A stretch of 43,306 bases of DNA from a virus: positions 1 through 43,306 of IMG/VR virus record IMGVR_UViG_3300031566_000111. One strand, given 5' to 3'. The position numbers and the translations under genes were made by a program. The notes under the pieces are model-generated. The model searched no databases and was not told the DNA's origin. It worked only from the letters and a program-made list of their open reading frames with translations. Below, piece after piece: positions 30,443-37,773 of this stretch; position 1 is the first letter of the stretch, and every line of letters begins with the position of its first letter.

Positions 30443-32679
30443 TGGCCGTTCCGTATCGGGAATTCACCCAGGCCGATGACGAGATCGAGCTTCTGGCGGC
30501 CCACTGTACCGACCCGGACGATAACTCTTACAATCTTTATACGGATTGGGAGGACGCGAATGATGCTCCCGCCCTGAAAATCGGTGGCAAGAAAAACGCT
30601 TCCGGATATGAACTTTGGTGCCTCAATATCAGGCCAGACGGAGACCTTGTTTCCGGGGCCGACGTCGGATGCTTTGCGAAAATAACGGCCACCATGACCC
30701 TTGAATTGAACAATCCGTCACTCTTGACGTTTCGGAGTACGAGAGGGATTTGCAACACAGTCTGGCATCCAACCTTAGTGACCGGTAGATATTATGATGG
30801 GTCGAACATATGGGCCACCTACCCGATCTACGCCAACAAAGAATACGAAGTTAATGTATATGGCGATACCGATGTCACCGTGTCGGCTCTTCCAAAAACG
30901 CTTACGGTTTACTGCCCGGCTTGCGAAGCGGGCGCAGGGAAGGTCTTTTTCGGTGGAGACCCAACGGGGTCCGGATACCAGTATGACGACGACCTTTTTG
31001 ATCGAGGGTTTTGGTTCAGGCTGTCGAATTACGTGAACTCAGGCGGCGATCACTTTATAACGAGTTGGAGCGCCGGCCAGGAGTTCTCTCTTTATCTCAC
31101 GGTCTTCGTCGCTCGGGTTTATTACTTCAACCCCGTTGTTAGCGCCGTCAGCCTGACCGAGCTAAGTGCGGCCGGAGGGGAAACGATCGTTCTTACTGGC
31201 CTTGGGTTTGATAACGCAGATGCCGACATTGAAGAAGGATCAACCGTTTCTCATGGGGCATGGGTGGATGATGTCTATGAGATAGACTTCGAGGGACAGG
31301 AAGGACAGGGAACAACCACCATCAAGTCCGCAGATTCAGACTTCACGATCGACAGCAACGCGCAGATCACGCTCACAACTCCGGCTCTTTCCGAGGGGAC
31401 CTATCACATGGTCCTCTATAAAAACCGGACCGCCGGCGGCCGGCACGAAACAGAGAGAATCGTCAAGGCATACGTCGGAGACTGGACCCTGACTGGGGCA
31501 GAGATGGTTGCCGGGACAAGGACGATCTTTACTGTCGCAGTGGGGACAGAGTTTGGGCGCAGATGGAGCTTTATCGACTCAACCCCGGCCCTTCAAACTC
31601 TATGGAAGATGAGTTCATTCACGGGCGTTCTTACTGGAAACCTGACGCTTGTTAATATGCAGACCGAGAGCACCATTTGGACCGCCAGGATCACTGACGA
31701 CGTGCTCCGCCTTCATACCCAAGTGGAGGTGGAAACAGGGGTCCGCTTTGTGGATTCAGCCAGGGCTTATGCCGGGATCAAGGCCCCTGCCGCATACGCC
31801 TCATCGGTCGATTATAAGCTCCCCACGGCTGACGGAACGAACCTCCAGGCCCTTTGTACGGATGGAAACGCACAGCTTTCTTGGAGGAGTGTTGGGAACG
31901 TGGCTGGTCCGCTTTCCTCTACAGACCATGCGCTTGCCCGGTGGGACGGGACAAACGGAAGGCTACTCCAAGACTCATCCCTGATTCTTACTGATGCCGG
32001 GCTCCTTTTGTTGGGCGAAACCATAAACACTTTTATGACGATTGGCCTGACCCTCAACCAGGCCGCGAATAATGACGAAATACTTGCCATGAAGTCCTCC
32101 AGTATCGCCCATGGATGTACGGACTTTGCCGAGACTGACACCTGGGGCCGGACGATAAAGCTCAACTTTACAAACGGGGGGCTCGGCCTAGATGGATTTG
32201 GAGCGGGAGCTGTCGGCGCCGCGTTACGTGGATATTATGGGACAGACAACACGGCCAAAACGACAGCGGCCCTGGCCTCCGTTAATATAATCGGCTATAA
32301 AATCAGCGGGACAGGGATCACGAACGCCGCGGCAGATCAAAATATTCTTGCCGTCCGGACACAAAGGGGGGGGGCCCTTACAACGGTTATGATTGTCGAT
32401 GAGGACGGAGACATTTACTACGACGGAGCACTCACCAATTATGATGATTTCGATGACGCCTTGGCCTGCCGGGATGCGAAGGAAATGCTTTCCGGGGGGC
32501 TTAGGGGGTTTGTGAAATACAACAGAAAGGCTCTTGAGGAAATGGGGGTCGTTTCTGACGGAGGCTTCATTTCAAACAAGGGCATAACCGCTCTCATGCT
32601 TGGGGCGATCGCGCAGTTGAGGGAAAGAAACGATAGGTTAGAATCGCAAATTTTGTTACTACAGGAGGCTAGAAGTTGA
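30442..32679 (+). CDS. Tail fibre with IPT/TIG-like domain
   Basis: This 745-residue protein starts at ATG 30442 overlapping the previous stop (TAATG). Residues about 230-330 (FNPVVSAVSLTELSAAGGET then IVLTGLGFDNADAD) match an IPT/TIG immunoglobulin-like domain. The middle is β-rich with repeats typical of trimeric fibres (SSTDHALARWDGTNGRLLQD). The C-terminal end (RDAKEMLSGG, then ITALMLGAIAQLRERNDRLE) is a helical trimerisation or chaperone-like tail. It should recognise the host surface. A ribosome site for the next gene lies at its 3' end. Confidence 0.75.
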   Translation: MAVPYREFTQADDEIELLAAHCTDPDDNSYNLYTDWEDANDAPALKIGGKKNASGYELWCLNIRPDGDLVSGADVGCFAKITATMTLELNNPSLLTFRSTRGICNTVWHPTLVTGRYYDGSNIWATYPIYANKEYEVNVYGDTDVTVSALPKTLTVYCPACEAGAGKVFFGGDPTGSGYQYDDDLFDRGFWFRLSNYVNSGGDHFITSWSAGQEFSLYLTVFVARVYYFNPVVSAVSLTELSAAGGETIVLTGLGFDNADADIEEGSTVSHGAWVDDVYEIDFEGQEGQGTTTIKSADSDFTIDSNAQITLTTPALSEGTYHMVLYKNRTAGGRHETERIVKAYVGDWTLTGAEMVAGTRTIFTVAVGTEFGRRWSFIDSTPALQTLWKMSSFTGVLTGNLTLVNMQTESTIWTARITDDVLRLHTQVEVETGVRFVDSARAYAGIKAPAAYASSVDYKLPTADGTNLQALCTDGNAQLSWRSVGNVAGPLSSTDHALARWDGTNGRLLQDSSLILTDAGLLLLGETINTFMTIGLTLNQAANNDEILAMKSSSIAHGCTDFAETDTWGRTIKLNFTNGGLGLDGFGAGAVGAALRGYYGTDNTAKTTAALASVNIIGYKISGTGITNAAADQNILAVRTQRGGALTTVMIVDEDGDIYYDGALTNYDDFDDALACRDAKEMLSGGLRGFVKYNRKALEEMGVVSDGGFISNKGITALMLGAIAQLRERNDRLESQILLLQEARS

Positions 32680-32682
32680 ACA

Positions 32683-32982
32683 ATGGAAGCAATACTAAAA
32701 CTGGCACTAGAGGGTGGCCCAACGGTACTGGCTCTTTTAGGTGTAATTCTTCTTATCCTGATGATGAGGTCGATGGTGAAGAAGCCAAAGTGCAACGACA
32801 CCCGATGCCTGGAAAGCCCGGCCATGACCACCATGCACCTAAACTCCATTCACAACAGGGAGGCCCTGGATGCCCTGGCCACAGCGCAGGTCGCACAAAA
32901 CAGAGAGATGATAAAGCAAACCGTCTGTCTAAAAATAATCGCCAGAAACGGAAAAGGAGAGTTGTTTGACTTTGAGGAATAA
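32683..32982 (+). CDS. Small single-pass membrane protein, holin-like
   Basis: This 99-residue protein begins MEAILKLALEGGPTVLALLG, with one strong membrane segment (13-30, PTVLALLGVILLILMMRS) followed by a basic stretch and a helical domain (MHLNSIHNREALDALATAQV). It lies after the fibre, away from the lysis genes. It could be a second holin or a membrane factor of the tail module. The AGGAGG site is 15 bases before ATG 32683; an overlapping TTG frame from 32676 gives a low-complexity product and was discounted. Confidence 0.65.
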   Translation: MEAILKLALEGGPTVLALLGVILLILMMRSMVKKPKCNDTRCLESPAMTTMHLNSIHNREALDALATAQVAQNREMIKQTVCLKIIARNGKGELFDFEE

Positions 32983-32987
32983 ACACA

Positions 32988-33293
32988 ATGATCGACCTCA
33001 ATTATCAGATTAAAAACCTTGACACGGGCGAGGTTATCGCCCTTCCTAGCGGGAAGCCGTACACGCTGAGACAGGCCCTTCTCGCGGCCTTGGGGAACGA
33101 ATACGGAGGAACCCAGAAAATAAAACAACAGATGCACAGGGTCGCCACGAAGATTCGTGGGGTTGACAGGCAGCTTGATCTATCAGAAGATGAACTTGGA
33201 ATCGTCGAGATTTCTATTGGCAGATTCTTTAGTGCCCCGATGATCTTGGGGCAGATATGGGACTGCCTGGGAATAGAAAAGGAGGGAAAATGA
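32988..33293 (+). CDS. Hypothetical protein before the glycosidase-like gene
   Basis: This 101-residue protein begins MIDLNYQIKNLDTGEVIALP and is α/β with an acidic middle (LDLSEDELGIVEISIGRFFS). It overlaps the next gene by ATGA. No family recognised; a structural or assembly role is suggested by place. Confidence 0.6.
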   Translation: MIDLNYQIKNLDTGEVIALPSGKPYTLRQALLAALGNEYGGTQKIKQQMHRVATKIRGVDRQLDLSEDELGIVEISIGRFFSAPMILGQIWDCLGIEKEGK

Positions 33294-34717
33294 AGTTTAC
33301 AAAGCATTGGTTTTTTGGTGTCAACAGTCTTTGGGCGAAGTTTTGCCGCTTCATCGGAAAGGAAAGGTGGATCCACAAAAGGCCGACCGTCACGGTGGAG
33401 TGTTGCCCTCGGTGGGGGACTAACCCTGAGACGGCCCAGGGGGGAACGGACCTTTGCCGTAATCATTACGGAACCCTTGTGGATGTCGAATTTTTGAAAG
33501 GTAAAGAGCCGGCAGACTGCCCACTCAACCACGTTGTTTTGACAGAGCGGCCCGTCTGTCCGCTCACGAAGTACAAGAGGAACCACTGGTGTCCAGACGC
33601 TATCAAGGTGCTGATGTCGGACGAAGAATGGACGAACCTTGCCTGGTGCGCCGTCCACAAAAAGCCGGTCACGCCTGAAATACCGAAGAAGGTTCCCGCA
33701 GTCCTGAGGGTTCCCCAGATCGTGAGAGAACTCGGCTACCCTGTTTTTGCATCGGCCACCTTCATCCCGGCCTACGGGAACATTGAGGACAAGTATCTCG
33801 ACAGGAAGAAGTTCAACGAGGAAATCCTCGACTTCCTTTGCGAGGAGGCGATCGACAACACGGACCGCATCTTCTTCATGGGAAACTGGGAGAACAACGT
33901 CAACAAAAAGCTGAGCTCTCCGTACATGAAAACGGCCGATGGAAAATATGACCTCAAGACCTGGAATATGGCTCACTTCGACAAGATCAAGAAGGACATC
34001 GCAGAGAGAGCAAAGCGGTTCCGGTTCTCGATCATCACCCTCATCGACAACTGTAGCACGCACGTCAACGTTCCCGGCTTTTGGTCTACCCATCCCTGGA
34101 ATGGCGACTGCAACGTGAACGGAACCTCAAGCTGGAGGCCCTCCGTCTATCACTTCTATGAACCCGAACACCAGGATAAAAAGGGGATACCCGAATCCTG
34201 GAAGCGCATCGAGGAGTACGTCCGGCGGGTTGTTGCAGAGCTCTACAGTGAGTTCTACCCCCTCATCGGATTCGAGATTTGCAACGAAGGACAGGGGGCT
34301 CACGACCTTCATAAGCTGATCCGGGGATGGCTGAAAGAGGGGGGAGTTGAGGAGAACTGGCGCGTCCTGACTTCCTTCGATGGGGTGTACGACGAGTTCT
34401 ACAAAAAGGAGATGGACTTCCTGAATTATTCCATCCACGGCATCGATTCCCTCATCGGATTCGAGGAAAAGAAAAAACTCGTTTTGAGTGGACATAAATT
34501 TCTGGCCTCAGGAGACGGCACCAAGCCCGACTACGAGAGGCCGAGGGTTTACAAGGAGCTTGTGTACCAATTCCTCTTGGACGGAGCCCTCGGGTTCGAG
34601 CTCAATGAGCGGTTCTATTGGCACAACAAGTCTGTTTTCAAAATCGCAGACCTCGACAAAGAGGTAATGAAAGCTGTCGGTGAAGGGCTCAGGAGGTGGG
34701 CTCAAGAAAAGCTATAA
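33290..34717 (+). CDS. Glycoside hydrolase-like (clan A TIM barrel) tail-module protein with Cys-rich N-terminus
   Basis: This 475-residue protein starts at ATG 33290 behind AAAAGGAGGG. Residues 38-120 hold nine cysteines (from ECCPRWG through CPLTKYKRNHWCPDA to LAWC), probably a zinc- or disulfide-stabilised domain. Residues about 150-475 follow the clan GH-A order: LDRKKFNEEILDFLCEEAID, then TWNMAHFDKIKKDIAERAKR, and LIGFEICNEG with E333 as candidate acid/base. The nucleophile is uncertain; E391/E392 (GFEEKK) or E437 (GFELNE) are candidates. It probably degrades a cell-surface polysaccharide. No signal peptide is seen, so it is likely part of the virion. Confidence 0.65.
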   Translation: MKFTKHWFFGVNSLWAKFCRFIGKERWIHKRPTVTVECCPRWGTNPETAQGGTDLCRNHYGTLVDVEFLKGKEPADCPLNHVVLTERPVCPLTKYKRNHWCPDAIKVLMSDEEWTNLAWCAVHKKPVTPEIPKKVPAVLRVPQIVRELGYPVFASATFIPAYGNIEDKYLDRKKFNEEILDFLCEEAIDNTDRIFFMGNWENNVNKKLSSPYMKTADGKYDLKTWNMAHFDKIKKDIAERAKRFRFSIITLIDNCSTHVNVPGFWSTHPWNGDCNVNGTSSWRPSVYHFYEPEHQDKKGIPESWKRIEEYVRRVVAELYSEFYPLIGFEICNEGQGAHDLHKLIRGWLKEGGVEENWRVLTSFDGVYDEFYKKEMDFLNYSIHGIDSLIGFEEKKKLVLSGHKFLASGDGTKPDYERPRVYKELVYQFLLDGALGFELNERFYWHNKSVFKIADLDKEVMKAVGEGLRRWAQEKL

Positions 34718-34733
34718 ATCAACGGAGGTTGAT

Positions 34734-35087
34734 ATGGACATCGGCACAATTTTGGCCTTGGTTATGGCCGGGATGAGCATGTTTGGGAAGAAGCCTACCC
34801 CGGAGTCACAGCAAACCACGCAGGAGACAACCACAGAAACGCCCCGTATGGGCTACCAGAGCCCGCTGACGGGCATGATGGACATGGGGATGGCCGAGAC
34901 CCTTCTCAAGGGCCTCGGGGCTTACGGTAACTGGGGAGGACAAAACATCGCCTCACCCTGGATTCAGAAGATGCTCGACGCCCTCGGGACTCAGTGGCCC
35001 GACGTTCTCCAGAACGCAACGACACCTGGGAGAAACCCTAATGCGATACCGGGACCGAAGACGAAGCTCCCGCTGTTAGGAGCTTAA
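34734..35087 (+). CDS. Small virion-module protein
   Basis: This 117-residue protein starts at ATG 34734 with ACGGAGGTTGAT upstream; an in-frame upstream start overlaps the hydrolase and lacks this. It has an N-terminal hydrophobic helix (IGTILALVMAGMSMFG), a Thr/Gln/Glu-rich stretch and a Gly/Met-rich rest (LTGMMDMGMAETLLKGLGAY). The composition fits a small injected membrane-active protein. Confidence 0.6.
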   Translation: MDIGTILALVMAGMSMFGKKPTPESQQTTQETTTETPRMGYQSPLTGMMDMGMAETLLKGLGAYGNWGGQNIASPWIQKMLDALGTQWPDVLQNATTPGRNPNAIPGPKTKLPLLGA

Positions 35088-35088
35088 G

Positions 35089-36411
35089 ATGTCGTACTTC
35101 GGACAAAGAACATTAACGGCGGGAACCGCAACTAATCCGGTCGATCCAACCACTAGCCCGACTGGACTTGGGGACAGGACTAAGCTCCCTTCCGGCGAAC
35201 CCGAAGCACCGATCCGGGAAACGGGCTGTCCGGACGGCTATAAGGGCCAAAACGTTCAACAGGCGGACGGGTCGTGGGCTCTCCTCTCTCCGTGTAGGGC
35301 TGGATTCAAGCCAAAGAAAACCCCCTCCGGGGTAGTTTGGTGTTGCCCGGACGGAGGCGAGGGCGGCGGAGAAAACGGCTCTCCTTGCGAAGGTGGATAC
35401 AAGGGCCAGCAGGTTAAAGGAACAGACGGCAACTGGCACCTCCTTAGTCCCTGTAGAGATAAGCACAGCGCCAAGAAAGACTCAGCCGGAAACATTTGGT
35501 GCTGTCCTGAAAGGACCGAGCCTCAAGGGTGCGAGGGTGGACATCCGTTAGTCGGCACGTCTCAATGCGGGGAGGGGTTCCAACTCAAAAGAATCAACGG
35601 CTCTCCCTGGTGCTGTCCTACGACACCCCAAGGACAATCCTGTGAGGGCGGATACAAGCTGGCCGACAACCCCCTTCTTCCGGAAGGCGGGTCTCCGTGG
35701 GGCGAAACCCCAGGCTACAACAGGAATTTGGCCGAGGGTCACTGGGTTTACAAGGACGGCCAGTATTACAACGTGAACGATGTCATCGCTTTCCAAAACG
35801 GAACAGGCCCGGCGCCAACGTCTCTCGGCACTACGGCTTGTCGAAAAGGCTATGCCAAAAAGAGCATTAACGGCGAAGACTACTGCTGTCCCGAAGCCGG
35901 GCCGGGGCCAGACCCGGGTGACGAAGACCCGGATGCGGGGAAATGGTCCTTCTCCCCTGAAATGCAGGACTTCTTCAAGAACCTCATAGGGAGGGGACAG
36001 GAGTACCTGGCTCGGAGGCCGGGATATTCAGATCCCATGATGTCAAAGATGTTCGGGAGAGACTTCGATGTTCTTCGCCAACAGGGAGCAAACAGAACGA
36101 GTGAGGCAGAAAACTTCCTCTCCTCCCAGGGGCTCCTGGGAACCGGGGCCGCAAAGGACGTGATGGGGGATACCGCTTGGCAGACCGAGCGGGGAATTGG
36201 AGACCTTATGCGTGACCTTGCTATCTCGGCCGAGGACCGGAAAAGAACGGATCGCGCGGACTACACCGACATAGCGAATCGGATTTTCGGTTCCGGGATG
36301 AATTTCGAAACGATTGGAGAACAGCTCAACGCCGGCCGGAGGGGAGAGCAAACAGCTTATGTGGCTATGCTTCTCCAGTATCTCACTAGCCTCATGTCGG
36401 GCTGGCAATAG
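35089..36411 (+). CDS. Virion-module protein with four four-cysteine repeats
   Basis: This 440-residue protein carries four N-terminal repeats, each with Cys, Cys and a CC pair: C47-C69-C85/86, C100-C122-C138/139, C148-C160-C175/176 and C185-C251-C266/267. The first two share 21- and 15-residue spacings. Each ends W/Y-C-C-P and starts C-x-G-G-(Y/H) or similar, as in GCPDGYKG, PCEGGYKG, GCEGGHPL and SCEGGYKL. The C-terminal part (about 285-440) is helical without cysteine (EMQDFFKNLIGRGQEYLARR). The 16 cysteines fit small disulfide-linked modules, or metal sites. It sits between the glycosidase-like and ejection genes; no known family matched. Confidence 0.7.
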   Translation: MSYFGQRTLTAGTATNPVDPTTSPTGLGDRTKLPSGEPEAPIRETGCPDGYKGQNVQQADGSWALLSPCRAGFKPKKTPSGVVWCCPDGGEGGGENGSPCEGGYKGQQVKGTDGNWHLLSPCRDKHSAKKDSAGNIWCCPERTEPQGCEGGHPLVGTSQCGEGFQLKRINGSPWCCPTTPQGQSCEGGYKLADNPLLPEGGSPWGETPGYNRNLAEGHWVYKDGQYYNVNDVIAFQNGTGPAPTSLGTTACRKGYAKKSINGEDYCCPEAGPGPDPGDEDPDAGKWSFSPEMQDFFKNLIGRGQEYLARRPGYSDPMMSKMFGRDFDVLRQQGANRTSEAENFLSSQGLLGTGAAKDVMGDTAWQTERGIGDLMRDLAISAEDRKRTDRADYTDIANRIFGSGMNFETIGEQLNAGRRGEQTAYVAMLLQYLTSLMSGWQ

Positions 36412-36420
36412 GAGTAAACA

Positions 36421-36717
36421 ATGGACATCTCACAAATAATCGATATGCAAATGCAAAAGGCCGGGCAACCGTTGATCTCGAAATCGACGTCAACCCTCAC
36501 TCCTCCACAGAATAACTTCGATATGTCTATCCTTCCCCTGTTGATCATGGCGATTATAGGAGGAGGAGGAGGAGGCGACAAAAAAGGCCTCGGCCTTCCG
36601 GGAAACGAGTCATGGTATGGAGTAGACGGCGGGATGGGTGTCGGGCCCGGGTCTAACAGTATGACCCCGATGGGGCTTTTCAATATGCTGTCCGGGATCG
36701 GTAAGCAGTCTTACTAA
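36421..36717 (+). CDS. Small membrane-active virion-module protein
   Basis: This 98-residue protein begins MDISQIIDMQMQKAGQPLIS and has a hydrophobic helix (MSILPLLIMAIIGG, about 35-48) followed directly by six glycines, then a Gly/Met-rich end (GVDGGMGVGPGSNSMTPMGL). Its place between the cysteine protein and the ejection genes and its similarity in style to the 34734 product suggest one of the small injected proteins. Confidence 0.6.
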   Translation: MDISQIIDMQMQKAGQPLISKSTSTLTPPQNNFDMSILPLLIMAIIGGGGGGDKKGLGLPGNESWYGVDGGMGVGPGSNSMTPMGLFNMLSGIGKQSY

Positions 36718-36726
36718 GGGGGCGCT

Positions 36727-37773
36727 ATGGCTTTAACTGTTAATCCTCAAAACTGGAACGAGATGATGAAGGGACTCACCGAGTTTCTTCTTCAACAAAA
36801 ACTCATGAACCAACGACAGCGCGGTTCTATGGACCTCCTAGAAAAACAACAGCAGGGCTCTATGGGCATCGTCCAGGAACAGAACAAGGGCTACAGGGAG
36901 AACGAGCTCCTCCGGCACGAAAACATTATAAAAACCATGAGCCAAGACCTTGCCGATAAAATCACGCTTATGCCCGTCGGCCAACGCCTACAGGTGCAGG
37001 CTCATATAGCGAAGTCAAAGGGGGAGGACCCAACCCCGTACATCGATGAGCTTCGGGGCTTAGTGACGAATGAAATCTCAGGGGCTCAGGGCCTTTTGGG
37101 TGGAGCCTCGGTGAAAGACTTGTCTCCCGAGGAACAGTCTGCCCTCAGTTATCTTGAGGAGGCGACCATCAAGACAATCCTGGGTGATCTCGGGGCACAG
37201 GCAACGCTTCAAAAACGAGCCGACGAGATCACAAAGCCGACCCTCGCAGCGCAAGATCGACAGACGGACGTGCGGAAATACGGTACTGACGTTGAGGGAT
37301 ACAAAGCCGAGACCGACAGGATGAAGCTCATCGAGGAGACTAAGGCCGGGCCGGGAGCGACAAAGGGGGGACCCAAGCCCTCGGATTGGAACAGCCTCTA
37401 TGATCGCCTCATGGCTGACGAGAAAGAGCTCGTCAAGATGATGAGCGATCTCGAACTCGACAATATCGGGGGGGAGATGAGCCCCGAAAACAAGCAGGAG
37501 TACGACTCTCTCTCTGGAGCCCTTGCAAATATCCAGGCTCAGAAAACGGAGATCATGAATTCTTATCGGTCGTCTATGGGCCTACCTCCCCTCTCCGGGG
37601 CGGCCGTTGCCCCTCCGGGAGTGGGCGCTGATGCTGGTGCCACTCCTGAGCAGACCCTTCAACAGACGGTTGAGATCCTCATGAGCAAGTACAAGTGGCC
37701 CTATGAGAAGGCGTACAGGAGAGCCTATGCTGCAATTTACGGAAAAGAGCCCGGAACAGAAATCAATCGCTGA
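36727..37773 (+). CDS. Helical virion/ejection protein candidate
   Basis: This 348-residue protein begins MALTVNPQNWNEMMKGLTEF. It is nearly all helical and Gln/Glu/Met-rich (LLEKQQQGSMGIVQEQNKGY) with a Gly/Ala/Pro linker (LSGAAVAPPGVGADAGATPE) before a final helix (MSKYKWPYEKAYRRAYAAIY). Size, composition and position upstream of the giant protein resemble P22-type ejection proteins (gp7/gp20/gp16). Its last 47 bases overlap the giant gene in another frame. Confidence 0.65.
   Translation: MALTVNPQNWNEMMKGLTEFLLQQKLMNQRQRGSMDLLEKQQQGSMGIVQEQNKGYRENELLRHENIIKTMSQDLADKITLMPVGQRLQVQAHIAKSKGEDPTPYIDELRGLVTNEISGAQGLLGGASVKDLSPEEQSALSYLEEATIKTILGDLGAQATLQKRADEITKPTLAAQDRQTDVRKYGTDVEGYKAETDRMKLIEETKAGPGATKGGPKPSDWNSLYDRLMADEKELVKMMSDLELDNIGGEMSPENKQEYDSLSGALANIQAQKTEIMNSYRSSMGLPPLSGAAVAPPGVGADAGATPEQTLQQTVEILMSKYKWPYEKAYRRAYAAIYGKEPGTEINR

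Noticed and set aside
32676-32969. TTG-started frame overlapping the small membrane protein
   Set aside because: It has a well-spaced ribosome site, but the product is low-complexity and basic, while the overlapping frame encodes a proper membrane helix and domain.
33005-34093. Minus-strand open frame (362 codons) opposite the glycosidase-like gene
   Set aside because: It is antisense to two well-supported coupled genes and has no ribosome site or domain.
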